Assembly: GCA_023415515.1 (NCBI GenBank)
Contig: JAEZKH010000222.1
Span: 1-21,613 of the forward strand
Source: Actinomycetes bacterium
GTDB taxonomy: Bacteria > Actinomycetota > Actinomycetes > Mycobacteriales > Mycobacteriaceae
DNA length: 21,613 nucleotides
Direction: 5' to 3'
How positions within the stretch are numbered: the stretch's first letter is position 1; each line of letters opens with the position of its first letter. The notes below the pieces were generated by a model. The model did no database searches. It worked only from the letters and a program-made list of their open reading frames with translations, and was not told where the DNA came from. Both the position numbers and the translations under genes were made by a program. This document shows, piece by piece, positions 1 to 6,743 of this stretch.

Positions 1-183
1 ACCGGCCGCCGCCACCGCGGTGCCGGCCCACCACAGCCGGTTGCGAAGCAGCTTCTTGAACATCGTCGTGCTGACGCCCTCGTCCTGAGGGATCGCCAGT
101 GTCGCACGCTGCCGAACGACGATTCCGAGCGCTGAAGTCACCGCCGCAGCAAGGGCAAGCAGAATGACGACCCACTCGGGCAT
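1..183 (-). CDS. DMT/EamA-type membrane transporter, N-terminal fragment
   Basis: Only the first 61 codons lie in the window; the gene continues past the left edge. It begins at ATG (183-181) with a good ribosome binding site, AGGAG (192-188 on the minus strand), four bases upstream. The product starts MPEWVVILLALAAAV, a membrane helix, followed by GIVVRQRAT, a short polar stretch and the start of a second hydrophobic segment (LWWAGTAVAAAG). This pattern, with LWW before the second helix, resembles mycobacterial DMT-superfamily (EamA-like) permeases, which are inner-membrane exporters of small metabolites. The substrate cannot be told. The gene is divergent from guaA. The family call rests on recognising the N-terminus only; it could be another small multi-helix membrane protein. 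Confidence 0.6.
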   Translation of the reverse strand, partial: MPEWVVILLALAAAVTSALGIVVRQRATLAIPQDEGVSTTMFKKLLRNRLWWAGTAVAAAG

Positions 184-385
184 GTAGCTCCTAAAGGACG
201 GGTGATCCGGGCTGGCTCACGGATACCCAATCACACGCCGGATGCACGTCCATGGTGTGGCGGGCCATTGCCGGGGCTTCGACAACGAGGTGTTCGTCTG
301 CTCGGCGGCGGCCACCGGGCGGGCATCTTTCGTGTTGTGCCGGCGCTCGGCAGGCGTCGAGGACCTCCGCCCGTAGACTGATCAG
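184..385. other. Intergenic region between DMT-like gene and guaA
   Basis: This 202-bp divergent gap holds the Shine-Dalgarno of the leftward transporter gene near 188-192 and the predicted guaA -10 element at 374-379. I see no convincing gene, RNA hairpin or purine riboswitch fold in it. Short open frames across it run into guaA and have no independent support. Confidence 0.5.
374..379 (+). promoter_or_regulatory. Predicted -10 element of guaA (leaderless)
   Basis: TAGACT fits the mycobacterial TANNNT -10 consensus. It ends 6 bp before the GTG start at 386, so a transcript starting at the usual distance would begin on the initiation codon. No Shine-Dalgarno precedes the GTG, which supports a leaderless mRNA. 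No good -35 hexamer is visible, which is common in mycobacteria. Confidence 0.6.
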
Positions 386-1945
386 GTGCAATCCGCATCC
401 CCACGCCCCGTCCTGGTGGTCGACTTCGGCGCGCAGTATGCGCAGCTGATCGCCCGTCGCGTCCGCGAGGCGCGGGTGTATTCGGAGGTGATTCCCCACA
501 CCGCGAGCATCGACGAGATCAAGGCAAGGGACCCGCAGGCCATCGTGCTGTCCGGCGGCCCGTCGAGCGTCTACGAGCAGGGTGCTCCGCAGCTCGACCC
601 GGCGGTGTTCGACCTCGGCGTTCCGGTGTTCGGCATCTGCTACGGCTTCCAGGCGATGGCACAGACCCTCGGGGGCACCGTCGCCCACACCGGGACGAGT
701 GAGTACGGCCGCACCGAGTTGAAAGTCACTGGTGGACAACTGCATTCGGATCTACCGGCCACTCAGCCGGTGTGGATGAGCCACGGTGACGCCGTCACCG
801 CCGCGCCCGACGGGTTCGAGGTGACGGCCAGCAGCGCGGGCGCTGCGGTTGCGGGGTTCGAGAACCCGGCGCGCAGGCTCGCCGGTGTGCAGTACCACCC
901 CGAGGTGATGCACACCCCGCACGGCCAGCAGGTGCTGAGCCGGTTCCTGCACGAATTCTCCGGCATCGACTCGACATGGACCCCCGCCAACATCGCCGAC
1001 AGCCTTGTCGAGCAGGTCCGCTCGCAGATCGGCGACGGCAGGGCGATCTGTGGTCTGTCCGGAGGTGTGGACTCCGCCGTCGCCGCCGCACTGGTCCAAC
1101 GCGCCATCGGTGACCGGTTGACGTGCGTGTTCGTCGACCACGGTCTGCTCCGCGAGGGCGAGCGGGCACAGGTGCAGCGCGACTTCGTCGCCGCGACCGG
1201 CGCGAACCTGGTCACCGTCCACGTCGCGGACCGGTTCCTGCAGGCGCTGTCCGGCGTGACCAATCCGGAAGGCAAACGCAAGATCATCGGGCGGGAGTTC
1301 ATCCGGGCATTCGAGGGCGCGGTGCGCGACATCGCGGGCGATACCGGGGCCGAGGTCGACTTCCTGGTGCAGGGCACGCTCTATCCCGACGTGGTGGAGT
1401 CCGGCGGCGGCTCGGGCACCGCGAACATCAAGAGTCACCACAACGTCGGCGGGCTGCCCGACGACCTGAAGTTCACACTCGTCGAGCCGTTGCGGCTGCT
1501 GTTCAAGGACGAGGTGCGTGCCGTCGGCCGCGAGCTCGGTCTTCCCGAGGACATCGTTGCGCGCCAACCGTTCCCGGGACCCGGCCTGGCGATCCGCATC
1601 ATCGGCGAGGTGACCGAGGATCGGTTGGCAACGTTGCGCCGAGCCGACGCCATCGCACGCGAAGAACTCACCGCCGCAGGCCTGGACAACCAGATCTGGC
1701 AGTGCCCGGTGGTTCTGCTGGCCGACATTCGGTCGGTCGGCGTTCAGGGCGACGGACGCACCTACGGCCATCCGATCGTGCTGCGGCCGGTGTCGAGCGA
1801 AGACGCGATGACCGCGGACTGGACCCGGGTGCCCTACGAAGTGCTCGAACGCATCTCCACCCGCATCACCAACGAGGTGCCCGAGGTCAACAGGGTCGCG
1901 TTGGATGTCACCAGCAAGCCGCCTGGCACCATCGAATGGGAGTGA
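386..1945 (+). CDS. guaA: GMP synthase (glutamine-hydrolysing)
   Basis: GuaA converts XMP to GMP using ATP and glutamine, the last step of de novo guanine nucleotide synthesis in the cytoplasm. The 519-residue product has the normal family length. Residues about 8-195 are the class I glutamine amidotransferase: GICYGFQ carries the nucleophile Cys85, and YHPEV supplies His171 and Glu173. The ATP-pyrophosphatase domain follows, with the P-loop SGGVDS at 225-230. The C-terminal dimerisation domain contains RQPFPGPGL and ends in KPPGTIEWE, typical of GuaA. The start is GTG at 386, where the amidotransferase fold begins properly, and it fits a leaderless promoter. The gene stands alone, divergent from the transporter gene and convergent with the zinc-ribbon membrane gene 21 bp downstream. 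No truncation or missing residue was seen. Confidence 0.98.
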   Translation: MQSASPRPVLVVDFGAQYAQLIARRVREARVYSEVIPHTASIDEIKARDPQAIVLSGGPSSVYEQGAPQLDPAVFDLGVPVFGICYGFQAMAQTLGGTVAHTGTSEYGRTELKVTGGQLHSDLPATQPVWMSHGDAVTAAPDGFEVTASSAGAAVAGFENPARRLAGVQYHPEVMHTPHGQQVLSRFLHEFSGIDSTWTPANIADSLVEQVRSQIGDGRAICGLSGGVDSAVAAALVQRAIGDRLTCVFVDHGLLREGERAQVQRDFVAATGANLVTVHVADRFLQALSGVTNPEGKRKIIGREFIRAFEGAVRDIAGDTGAEVDFLVQGTLYPDVVESGGGSGTANIKSHHNVGGLPDDLKFTLVEPLRLLFKDEVRAVGRELGLPEDIVARQPFPGPGLAIRIIGEVTEDRLATLRRADAIAREELTAAGLDNQIWQCPVVLLADIRSVGVQGDGRTYGHPIVLRPVSSEDAMTADWTRVPYEVLERISTRITNEVPEVNRVALDVTSKPPGTIEWE

Positions 1946-1966
1946 TCGGGCGCCCTCGGCGGTTGG

Positions 1967-3892
1967 TCAGCGGGGTGGGTCTCCCTTCCAGCTGAAGCTG
2001 TTGACGTATTTGCCCATGTCCAGCGCGAGCTGCAGGTTGGCGCCCGACGGCTTGCCCAGCCCGAAGTCGGGCCCGAACTGCCGGAAGGGACCGACCGCGG
2101 CCGCGACGAGCGCGAGGTCGTTCTTCACCGCCACCATCGCGATGACCCGCATCCGCATGTAGTTGCTGTTGGCGCCCTGCGGCCAGCAGTCTGCGACCAG
2201 GCCGTAGCCCGGTGCGTAGCCGACCATGGCATTGGGGATCTCATACGCGGTCTTGGTGTCTGGGAACGTCTCGTGCACAAGGTCGTTGGCGATCTGTTCG
2301 GCGGTCCGTCCATTCGCCGGACGACTCATCAACTGCATGGTGCCGCCGTCGCCCCCGAGGAAATCGGCTCGAACCCCGGTCGGACTGGTGGTGATCCGGT
2401 ACGCCGGGCTCGGCGCGGGGTAGGAGACGGAGAAGCTTCCGTCGGGCGCGGTGAAGCGGGGATTGATGGCGACGGGTTCGCCGGTCGGCGGGTGTCCGCA
2501 GTCGGGCGGACAGACGTAGCGTGCGGGCGGTTTGTGGATGACCACCGAAAGCCCGACGAGCGCGACGGCGACCACCACGATCGCCACGCCCCAGCTCCTC
2601 AGCAGTCGGGCATACGACGTCCGCCGCGGGGGCTTGGCGTCGTAGGTGCCCGGCGTGGTCGAGTATCCCGGACAGGTGCTCTCGGTCACCGGTTCGTCGT
2701 CGGCGTGGACGGTGGGTCGCGATTCCCGCCGATCCCGTCTCGACGAGCGCGAGGCCGCGTGTGTGGCCACCCCGCAGGCCGGACAGAACGCCATGTCGGG
2801 GACGACGTGGTTGCAGTTCGGGCACAGCACCGGTTCGTCGGATTGGATCTCGTCGTGTTCCTCGTGCAGCAGCGCGAGGTGAAGTCCGATGCGCAGCAAC
2901 AGAAGCGCGACGAGCGAGACGGTCAGGTGGACGACCAACTGCAGCCACTGAGGGATGTGCGTGACGTCGACCAGACCGAGGCAGGCGTAGACCGCGACGA
3001 CGGCGGCCGCGAAGCCGGCAAGCGCGGCGCGCACATAGCCCGGATGCTGGTGTGCCTTCGACGGAGGTCGGGTGAACCACAGCGTCGCACCGATGAGCCC
3101 GCCGACGGCGGCGGCTGTGACCGGCACCGCAATCCCGCGGATGCCCGCCTCGATGATGAGCGACGAGACCGGGCGGGCGCGGGCGACCATGCCGGTGGCG
3201 AACTGCGGCGCGAGTCGGGTGATCGTGGCGGCGGCGGTGAAGGCAAGCGCGCCGAGCGCGCCGATCATGAAGCCGTCCATCGACTCTCGGCTCGACGGTC
3301 GGGTCAGGCGGATGACGACGGAGGGCACCAGCATGACGAGCATGCCGCCGACCGGGATGCCCAGCCCTTCGCGAAGTATTCGGCCGCCGGCGATCCCGAC
3401 GCCAAGCGGTACGCCGTACGACCGGGCCACCACCGCACCTGTCAGCAACACCCATCCGACACCGAGGACGATGCCGAGCGCCACGGTGAGAAGCAGTGTG
3501 ACAGCTGACAAATCGCGAATGGCGTCGGCCTCGCGCATGTACAGGAGAAACAGCAATGGCAGCCCGAGCGCGGCGACGGTGATGAGGGCTGCGGGCATTC
3601 GCAGAGTCGCGAAGGTGACGAGGCCCAACAGCACGAGGACGAGCACGACCCGGAACGGCATACGGGACCGGTGCGGCAGTTGTGGGAACAGCGAACTGGC
3701 CACCGACGGAATCAACAGATGTTCGTCGGGCGCGGCACCGTAGGCGCTGATCCGTAACCACGACGGACCGTCCCCGCGCTTGGGGGCCAACGGGTCACCG
3801 CACAGTCCGCAGTACCGGCCTGCCGGAACGTCGGTCTGGCAGACCCGGCACCGCATGGTGGTGTCGGGCGCTTCGTCGGTCGGGGTGCTCAT
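1967..3892 (-). CDS. Zinc-ribbon polytopic membrane protein with extracytoplasmic C-terminal domain
   Basis: The 641-residue product is of unknown function. A zinc ribbon at the N-terminus has Cys15, Cys18, Cys28 and Cys31. About eight to nine hydrophobic segments follow between residues 80 and 340. A second zinc ribbon, CPNC/CPAC, has Cys357, Cys360, Cys370 and Cys373. A basic linker leads to a last membrane helix at about 434-452, then a roughly 190-residue domain with a CPPDCG motif at 461-466, probably outside the membrane. The multi-helix core (MDGFMIGALGALAF, then RGIAVPVTAA) faintly recalls PrsW-type intramembrane proteases, but the acidic and histidine residues expected there are not evident, so this is a weak suggestion. 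The ATG overlaps the TGA of the upstream S53 peptidase gene as ATGA, implying translational coupling. It ends the minus-strand unit and converges with guaA. Confidence 0.8.
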   Translation of the reverse strand: MSTPTDEAPDTTMRCRVCQTDVPAGRYCGLCGDPLAPKRGDGPSWLRISAYGAAPDEHLLIPSVASSLFPQLPHRSRMPFRVVLVLVLLGLVTFATLRMPAALITVAALGLPLLFLLYMREADAIRDLSAVTLLLTVALGIVLGVGWVLLTGAVVARSYGVPLGVGIAGGRILREGLGIPVGGMLVMLVPSVVIRLTRPSSRESMDGFMIGALGALAFTAAATITRLAPQFATGMVARARPVSSLIIEAGIRGIAVPVTAAAVGGLIGATLWFTRPPSKAHQHPGYVRAALAGFAAAVVAVYACLGLVDVTHIPQWLQLVVHLTVSLVALLLLRIGLHLALLHEEHDEIQSDEPVLCPNCNHVVPDMAFCPACGVATHAASRSSRRDRRESRPTVHADDEPVTESTCPGYSTTPGTYDAKPPRRTSYARLLRSWGVAIVVVAVALVGLSVVIHKPPARYVCPPDCGHPPTGEPVAINPRFTAPDGSFSVSYPAPSPAYRITTSPTGVRADFLGGDGGTMQLMSRPANGRTAEQIANDLVHETFPDTKTAYEIPNAMVGYAPGYGLVADCWPQGANSNYMRMRVIAMVAVKNDLALVAAAVGPFRQFGPDFGLGKPSGANLQLALDMGKYVNSFSWKGDPPR

Positions 3893-5493
3893 GATGTCAG
3901 CTTCTGCAGGACGAGGATGTTGCGGACGAGGTTGTCGACGTCGGGGGTGCCGAGGCCGGTCACCATGTCATAGCCGGGCATCGCATCGGCGACCGCGTTC
4001 CCGCCGAGGGTGACATCGCGGAAGCCCGGCAGCCGTGAGCCCTCGGCGACCGTGTACAACAACGGGTTCAGGTCACCGAGGCGTCGCCCGCCGTTGGCGG
4101 TGAGCCACTGGTTCATCACCGCAGCCAGGCCTGCCCACAGCGGTGCCGACTGCGACGTGCCCCCGCCGACCAACTGCTTGCCGTTGAACACGATCTTGAC
4201 GCCGGTGAACTGGTCGGCCACCGCGGAGACGTCCGGGGTGAGCCTGCGCCCCTGCTCCTGATCGCGCAGCACCGATCGCTGCCAGTCCGGCCGGTCGAAC
4301 AACGACGAAGGTCCACCGCCGCTGCCGAGCGACAGTGGCACGTCGAACCACGCCTGTTCGGATTGCCACACCCCCTGCGCGTCGGTGGACAAGGTGGTGC
4401 CGCCGACGTTGGTCATCTCGGGAAGCGAGGCGACGGAGTCGAGTCCGATATCGGCGTCGCTCGGCGGCGAAGACCAGTCCTGGCCGCCCTTGCATTCCAA
4501 CCCGGCGAGGTCACCGCTGGCGTTGAAAGACGTTGTGCCATTGGCTTGGGCAGCTGCGATGGCGGACCGGACGGGCGCCAGGTCCGCGGCGGTGATCAGT
4601 TTGTCGCAACCCCATCCGATCGAGAAGCTCCACACCGCGCCGGGGAATTGTCGGTCTGCGGACTCGAGCATCTGCGCGATCTTCTCGTAGGCGCCGTCGC
4701 CTTCGACCGTTGGTCGAGCGTTGATGACGACCTTCTGCGCGTCCGGTGCGACGGCGTGCGCGACCTCGAGGTCCATCGTGGTCTCACCCCGCGGCTCGGC
4801 AGGCTGGCCGCCGACCAGTGTCGGAGTGAACTTCGGCAGGCCGTACAGCGACGCGAAGCTGTCGAGATCAGCCTGGTCGTAGCCGTCGAACGCGAAGATC
4901 ACGATGGTCTGCCCCTTGCCGGTAAAGCCTTGCGCGGCAAGCTTGCTCACGTTGTAGGTGGTGCGGAGCGCGCTGGGTTGCAGACCTTGATCCGGCACGT
5001 CTGTCGGTGGCATCGGCGGCTTGGACATGTGATGCGGTGTGTAACTGAGGATCCTGCCGAGTTCGACGACCTCGGGTCGAAGTACCTCGGGCACCGACGG
5101 CTGTTGCGGAGACGCGTAGAACAACTGACCACGCTGACCGCGGTAGTCGTGGACTTCGACACCGAAGGCGTTTCCGACATTTTGAGCGTTGCCCTCGACG
5201 ACGGCCCAGTCGTGACCCGGTCGCCACCGAACCGACAGCCCCTGAGTACTCGCCCAGTTGACCAGCTGGTCGGGCCGGGTGTCGTCATGCAGGGCGACGG
5301 TCAGCTGCGCGTCCTCGCGGTGCGAGGGGCCGAGATCCGTTGAGGCACCCAGCAACAGCGCAAATGGACCGCCGATCGACGCGGGCGAGTGCGGCACCTG
5401 CGTGATCCGCAGATCCGATGCGAGCACCAGCACCCCCGCCGCCGCGATGAACGCCAGCAGTCGGTGCCCGGCGCTTGTTCGCCATCCGGGCAC
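3889..5493 (-). CDS. S53 family (sedolisin/kumamolisin-like) serine peptidase, membrane-anchored
   Basis: Sedolisins are secreted serine-carboxyl peptidases. From the proposed GTG at 5493 the product is 534 residues. Residues about 11-26 (RLLAFIAAAGVLVLAS) form a signal or anchor helix, and about 60-155 match a pro-kumamolisin activation domain. The catalytic domain shows E237-x3-D241 (in GETTMDLEVAHA), the oxyanion Asp328 (NASGD) and nucleophile Ser447 in GGGTSQSAP. The C-terminal FRDVTLGGN...GYDMVTGLGTP is the usual calcium-site region, so the enzyme looks complete and active. The frame stays open to 5691, but that extension is a shadow of the lipoprotein Thr repeat (it reads HDHDHD), so the GTG 8 bp after the lipoprotein stop was chosen. 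The Shine-Dalgarno is weak, suggesting translation coupled to the lipoprotein gene. The stop overlaps the next gene's ATG. Confidence 0.9.
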   Translation of the reverse strand: MPGWRTSAGHRLLAFIAAAGVLVLASDLRITQVPHSPASIGGPFALLLGASTDLGPSHREDAQLTVALHDDTRPDQLVNWASTQGLSVRWRPGHDWAVVEGNAQNVGNAFGVEVHDYRGQRGQLFYASPQQPSVPEVLRPEVVELGRILSYTPHHMSKPPMPPTDVPDQGLQPSALRTTYNVSKLAAQGFTGKGQTIVIFAFDGYDQADLDSFASLYGLPKFTPTLVGGQPAEPRGETTMDLEVAHAVAPDAQKVVINARPTVEGDGAYEKIAQMLESADRQFPGAVWSFSIGWGCDKLITAADLAPVRSAIAAAQANGTTSFNASGDLAGLECKGGQDWSSPPSDADIGLDSVASLPEMTNVGGTTLSTDAQGVWQSEQAWFDVPLSLGSGGGPSSLFDRPDWQRSVLRDQEQGRRLTPDVSAVADQFTGVKIVFNGKQLVGGGTSQSAPLWAGLAAVMNQWLTANGGRRLGDLNPLLYTVAEGSRLPGFRDVTLGGNAVADAMPGYDMVTGLGTPDVDNLVRNILVLQKLTS

Positions 5494-5501
5494 CGCGTGA
5501 G

Positions 5502-5774
5502 CTAGTTGTCGCCGGGGACAGCCGTCGGTGCAGGCGGTGCCTTCACCTCGGGCGAGAAGGGATTCGGACCGCCGGGATCGATGCGGGGGGCCTTCTCGGT
5601 CGGCTCGACGGGTGCCGGCGTTGTGGTCGTGGTGGTCGTGGTCGTGGTCGTGGTCGAGGTCTCGGGAGCCTTCTCCTCTTCCTTCGGACATGCGGCGGAG
5701 AGGCCGACGAGGGCGATGATGGCAGCGGCTCCGGCGATGGCCGGAAGGCGACGAGTCGAACGACGTGTCGTCAT
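5502..5774 (-). CDS. Small putative lipoprotein with poly-threonine tract
   Basis: The 90-residue product has a basic start (MTTRRSTRR), a hydrophobic stretch and a plausible lipobox, LSAAC, with Cys29 as the lipidated residue. The mature part begins PKEEEK, has twelve threonines at 41-52, then a Pro-rich tail ending TAVPGDN. No enzymatic domain is recognisable; it looks like a cell-wall spacer or accessory lipoprotein. The upstream frame is open to 5828, but ATG 5774 was chosen because it opens the signal peptide and has an AAAGGA Shine-Dalgarno at good distance. It is the first gene of the minus-strand unit, 8 bp before the S53 peptidase start, which suggests that the two proteins act together at the membrane. 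The -3 residue of the lipobox is Ser, which is acceptable but not ideal; a plain secreted protein is the alternative. Confidence 0.75.
   Translation of the reverse strand: MTTRRSTRRLPAIAGAAAIIALVGLSAACPKEEEKAPETSTTTTTTTTTTTTPAPVEPTEKAPRIDPGGPNPFSPEVKAPPAPTAVPGDN
5619..5654. repeat. Short triplet/hexamer repeat encoding a Thr tract
   Basis: Twelve consecutive Thr codons, mostly alternating ACC and ACG on the minus strand, give an imperfect GTGGTC-like hexamer repeat on the plus strand. It lies wholly inside the lipoprotein gene. Copy number changes would be in frame, in steps of one or two Thr. Confidence 0.85.
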
Positions 5775-5838
5775 GGTCTTTCCTTTTCTGTCCCCCGAGG
5801 TGAATGGAACCGCTGACATCGCGATCACTCGGTGAAAC

Positions 5839-5851
5839 CTTATCCGATAAG
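5839..5851. promoter_or_regulatory. Inverted repeat CTTATCCGATAAG, possible operator
   Basis: Two perfect 6-bp arms (CTTATC and GATAAG) flank one central base in the divergent gap between the lipoprotein operon and imuA'. It lies 65 bp upstream of the lipoprotein start, where a leftward promoter would be expected. The binding protein is unknown. Confidence 0.35.
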
Positions 5852-5919
5852 CGAACGATTCCTCAGGTCGTTAAGCCGCTGGCGAATCGGTCCGGGGTTC
5901 CCTTGCGGCCAGGCGGCGC

Positions 5920-5948
5920 TTGACGGTGTCGGTGGGCAGGTGTTTACT
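5920..5948 (+). promoter_or_regulatory. Candidate imuA'-imuB promoter (-35/-10)
   Basis: TTGACG (5920-5925) is followed, after 17 bp, by TTTACT (5943-5948). The -35 is close to TTGACA; the -10 lacks the conserved second-position A, so this is tentative. If correct, transcription would start near 5955, inside or beside the SOS box, leaving a leader of about 50 bases that contains the ribosome binding site. Confidence 0.35.
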
Positions 5949-5955
5949 CGTCGTA

Positions 5956-5971
5956 TCGAACAAACTTTCGA
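5956..5971. promoter_or_regulatory. LexA SOS box upstream of imuA'-imuB (one mismatch)
   Basis: TCGAACAAACTTTCGA matches the mycobacterial LexA consensus TCGAAC-N4-GTTCGA except for T instead of G at the start of the second half-site. It lies 36 bp before the imuA' start. LexA control of imuA'-imuB is established in M. tuberculosis. Confidence 0.9.
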
Positions 5972-5994
5972 ACAAGCCCTGATGCAGATGGTGC

Positions 5995-6000
5995 GGGAGG
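5995..6000 (+). promoter_or_regulatory. Shine-Dalgarno of imuA'
   Basis: GGGAGG lies 7 bases before the GTG at 6008. This fixes the imuA' start and shows that this SOS gene is not leaderless, unlike the two others in the window. Confidence 0.8.
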
Positions 6001-6007
6001 TGCTTTT

Positions 6008-6706
6008 GTGACCGCTGCGATGAACCTGGTTCAGCCTCGAGCCGACCGCGCTGAACAGGTAGAACACCTGCGCCGCAAGATGGCGGCGATTTCCGGCAAG
6101 GTGGGTCCCGGCCGGCGTGGCCCCATGCCGTCGAACGATGTGCTTCCCGGCTCCGAGAGTTTGCTGCCGCAGCTTGAAACACAGCCCGAGGGCGTCCCGA
6201 CCACATTGCCGAGGGGGACGGTGGCGGTGCTGTCGGGGGCTCGATCGATGTCGCTGGGCATGGTGGCCGCGGTGACCGCGGCAGGCGGGCATGCGGCCAT
6301 CGTCGGTCAGCCGGACGTGGGCCTGCTCGCGGCCGTCGAGATGGGAGCCGACCTGAGCCGCCTCGCTGTCATACCCGACCCGGGCGCCGACCCCGTTGAG
6401 GTGGCAGCGGTGCTGATGGATGGCATGGATCTGATCCTGCTCGGCCTCGGCGGGCGTTCGGTACCCGCGACCAGGGCTCGCGCGGTGGTCGCCCGCGCGC
6501 GGCAGAAGGGTTGCACGCTGTTGGTCACCGGTGGCGAATGGCAGGGTGCGTCGGCCCGGTTGGAGGCAAGGGTCAGTGGCTACGAGGTGACGGGCGGCAA
6601 CGGCGGAAGGCCGATCTCGGGATGCGGGCGGATCAGTCGGGTGCGGCTCGCCACGCGGGCGAGAGGGCGAGCCTTCGGGTCGGTGCACGCGGCAGGCGGC
6701 GAATGA
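6008..6706 (+). CDS. imuA': ImuA', SOS mutasome accessory protein
   Basis: ImuA' works with ImuB and DnaE2 in damage-induced error-prone synthesis; in mycobacteria it is required for induced mutagenesis. The 232-residue product has an N-terminal helical part beginning MTAAMNLVQPRADRAEQVEHLRR cut here as MTAAMNLVQP through about residue 30, then a RecA-like core from about residue 68. The position expected for Walker A reads LSGARSMSLG (75-84), without GKT/S, so ATP binding by the classical loop is unlikely, as known for this family. GTG at 6008 is favoured by the GGGAGG ribosome binding site. It is the first gene of an operon with imuB and is controlled by the SOS box at 5956. Family length is normal and no defect was seen. 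Confidence 0.92.
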   Translation: MTAAMNLVQPRADRAEQVEHLRRKMAAISGKVGPGRRGPMPSNDVLPGSESLLPQLETQPEGVPTTLPRGTVAVLSGARSMSLGMVAAVTAAGGHAAIVGQPDVGLLAAVEMGADLSRLAVIPDPGADPVEVAAVLMDGMDLILLGLGGRSVPATRARAVVARARQKGCTLLVTGGEWQGASARLEARVSGYEVTGGNGGRPISGCGRISRVRLATRARGRAFGSVHAAGGE

Positions 6707-6743
6707 GCGCTTGCGCGAAGACCCGACGACCACCCCCACGGCA

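Noticed and set aside
752..1995. Open frames on both strands overlapping guaA.
   Set aside because: guaA is conserved over its full length; the overlapping frames give Arg/Ala/Gly-rich sequence with no recognisable domain.
2273..3743. Plus-strand open frames opposite the zinc-ribbon membrane gene.
   Set aside because: The minus-strand product has clear zinc ribbons and membrane helices, while the plus-strand products are low-complexity shadows.
5619..5654. Repeat considered as part of a CRISPR or other array.
   Set aside because: It is a short contiguous triplet/hexamer run with no spacers, inside a coding frame.
5494..5691. N-terminal extension of the S53 peptidase with an HDHDHD run, resembling a metal-binding tail.
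   Set aside because: It is the Thr repeat of the lipoprotein gene read in another frame; the anchor helix of the peptidase begins just after GTG 5493.
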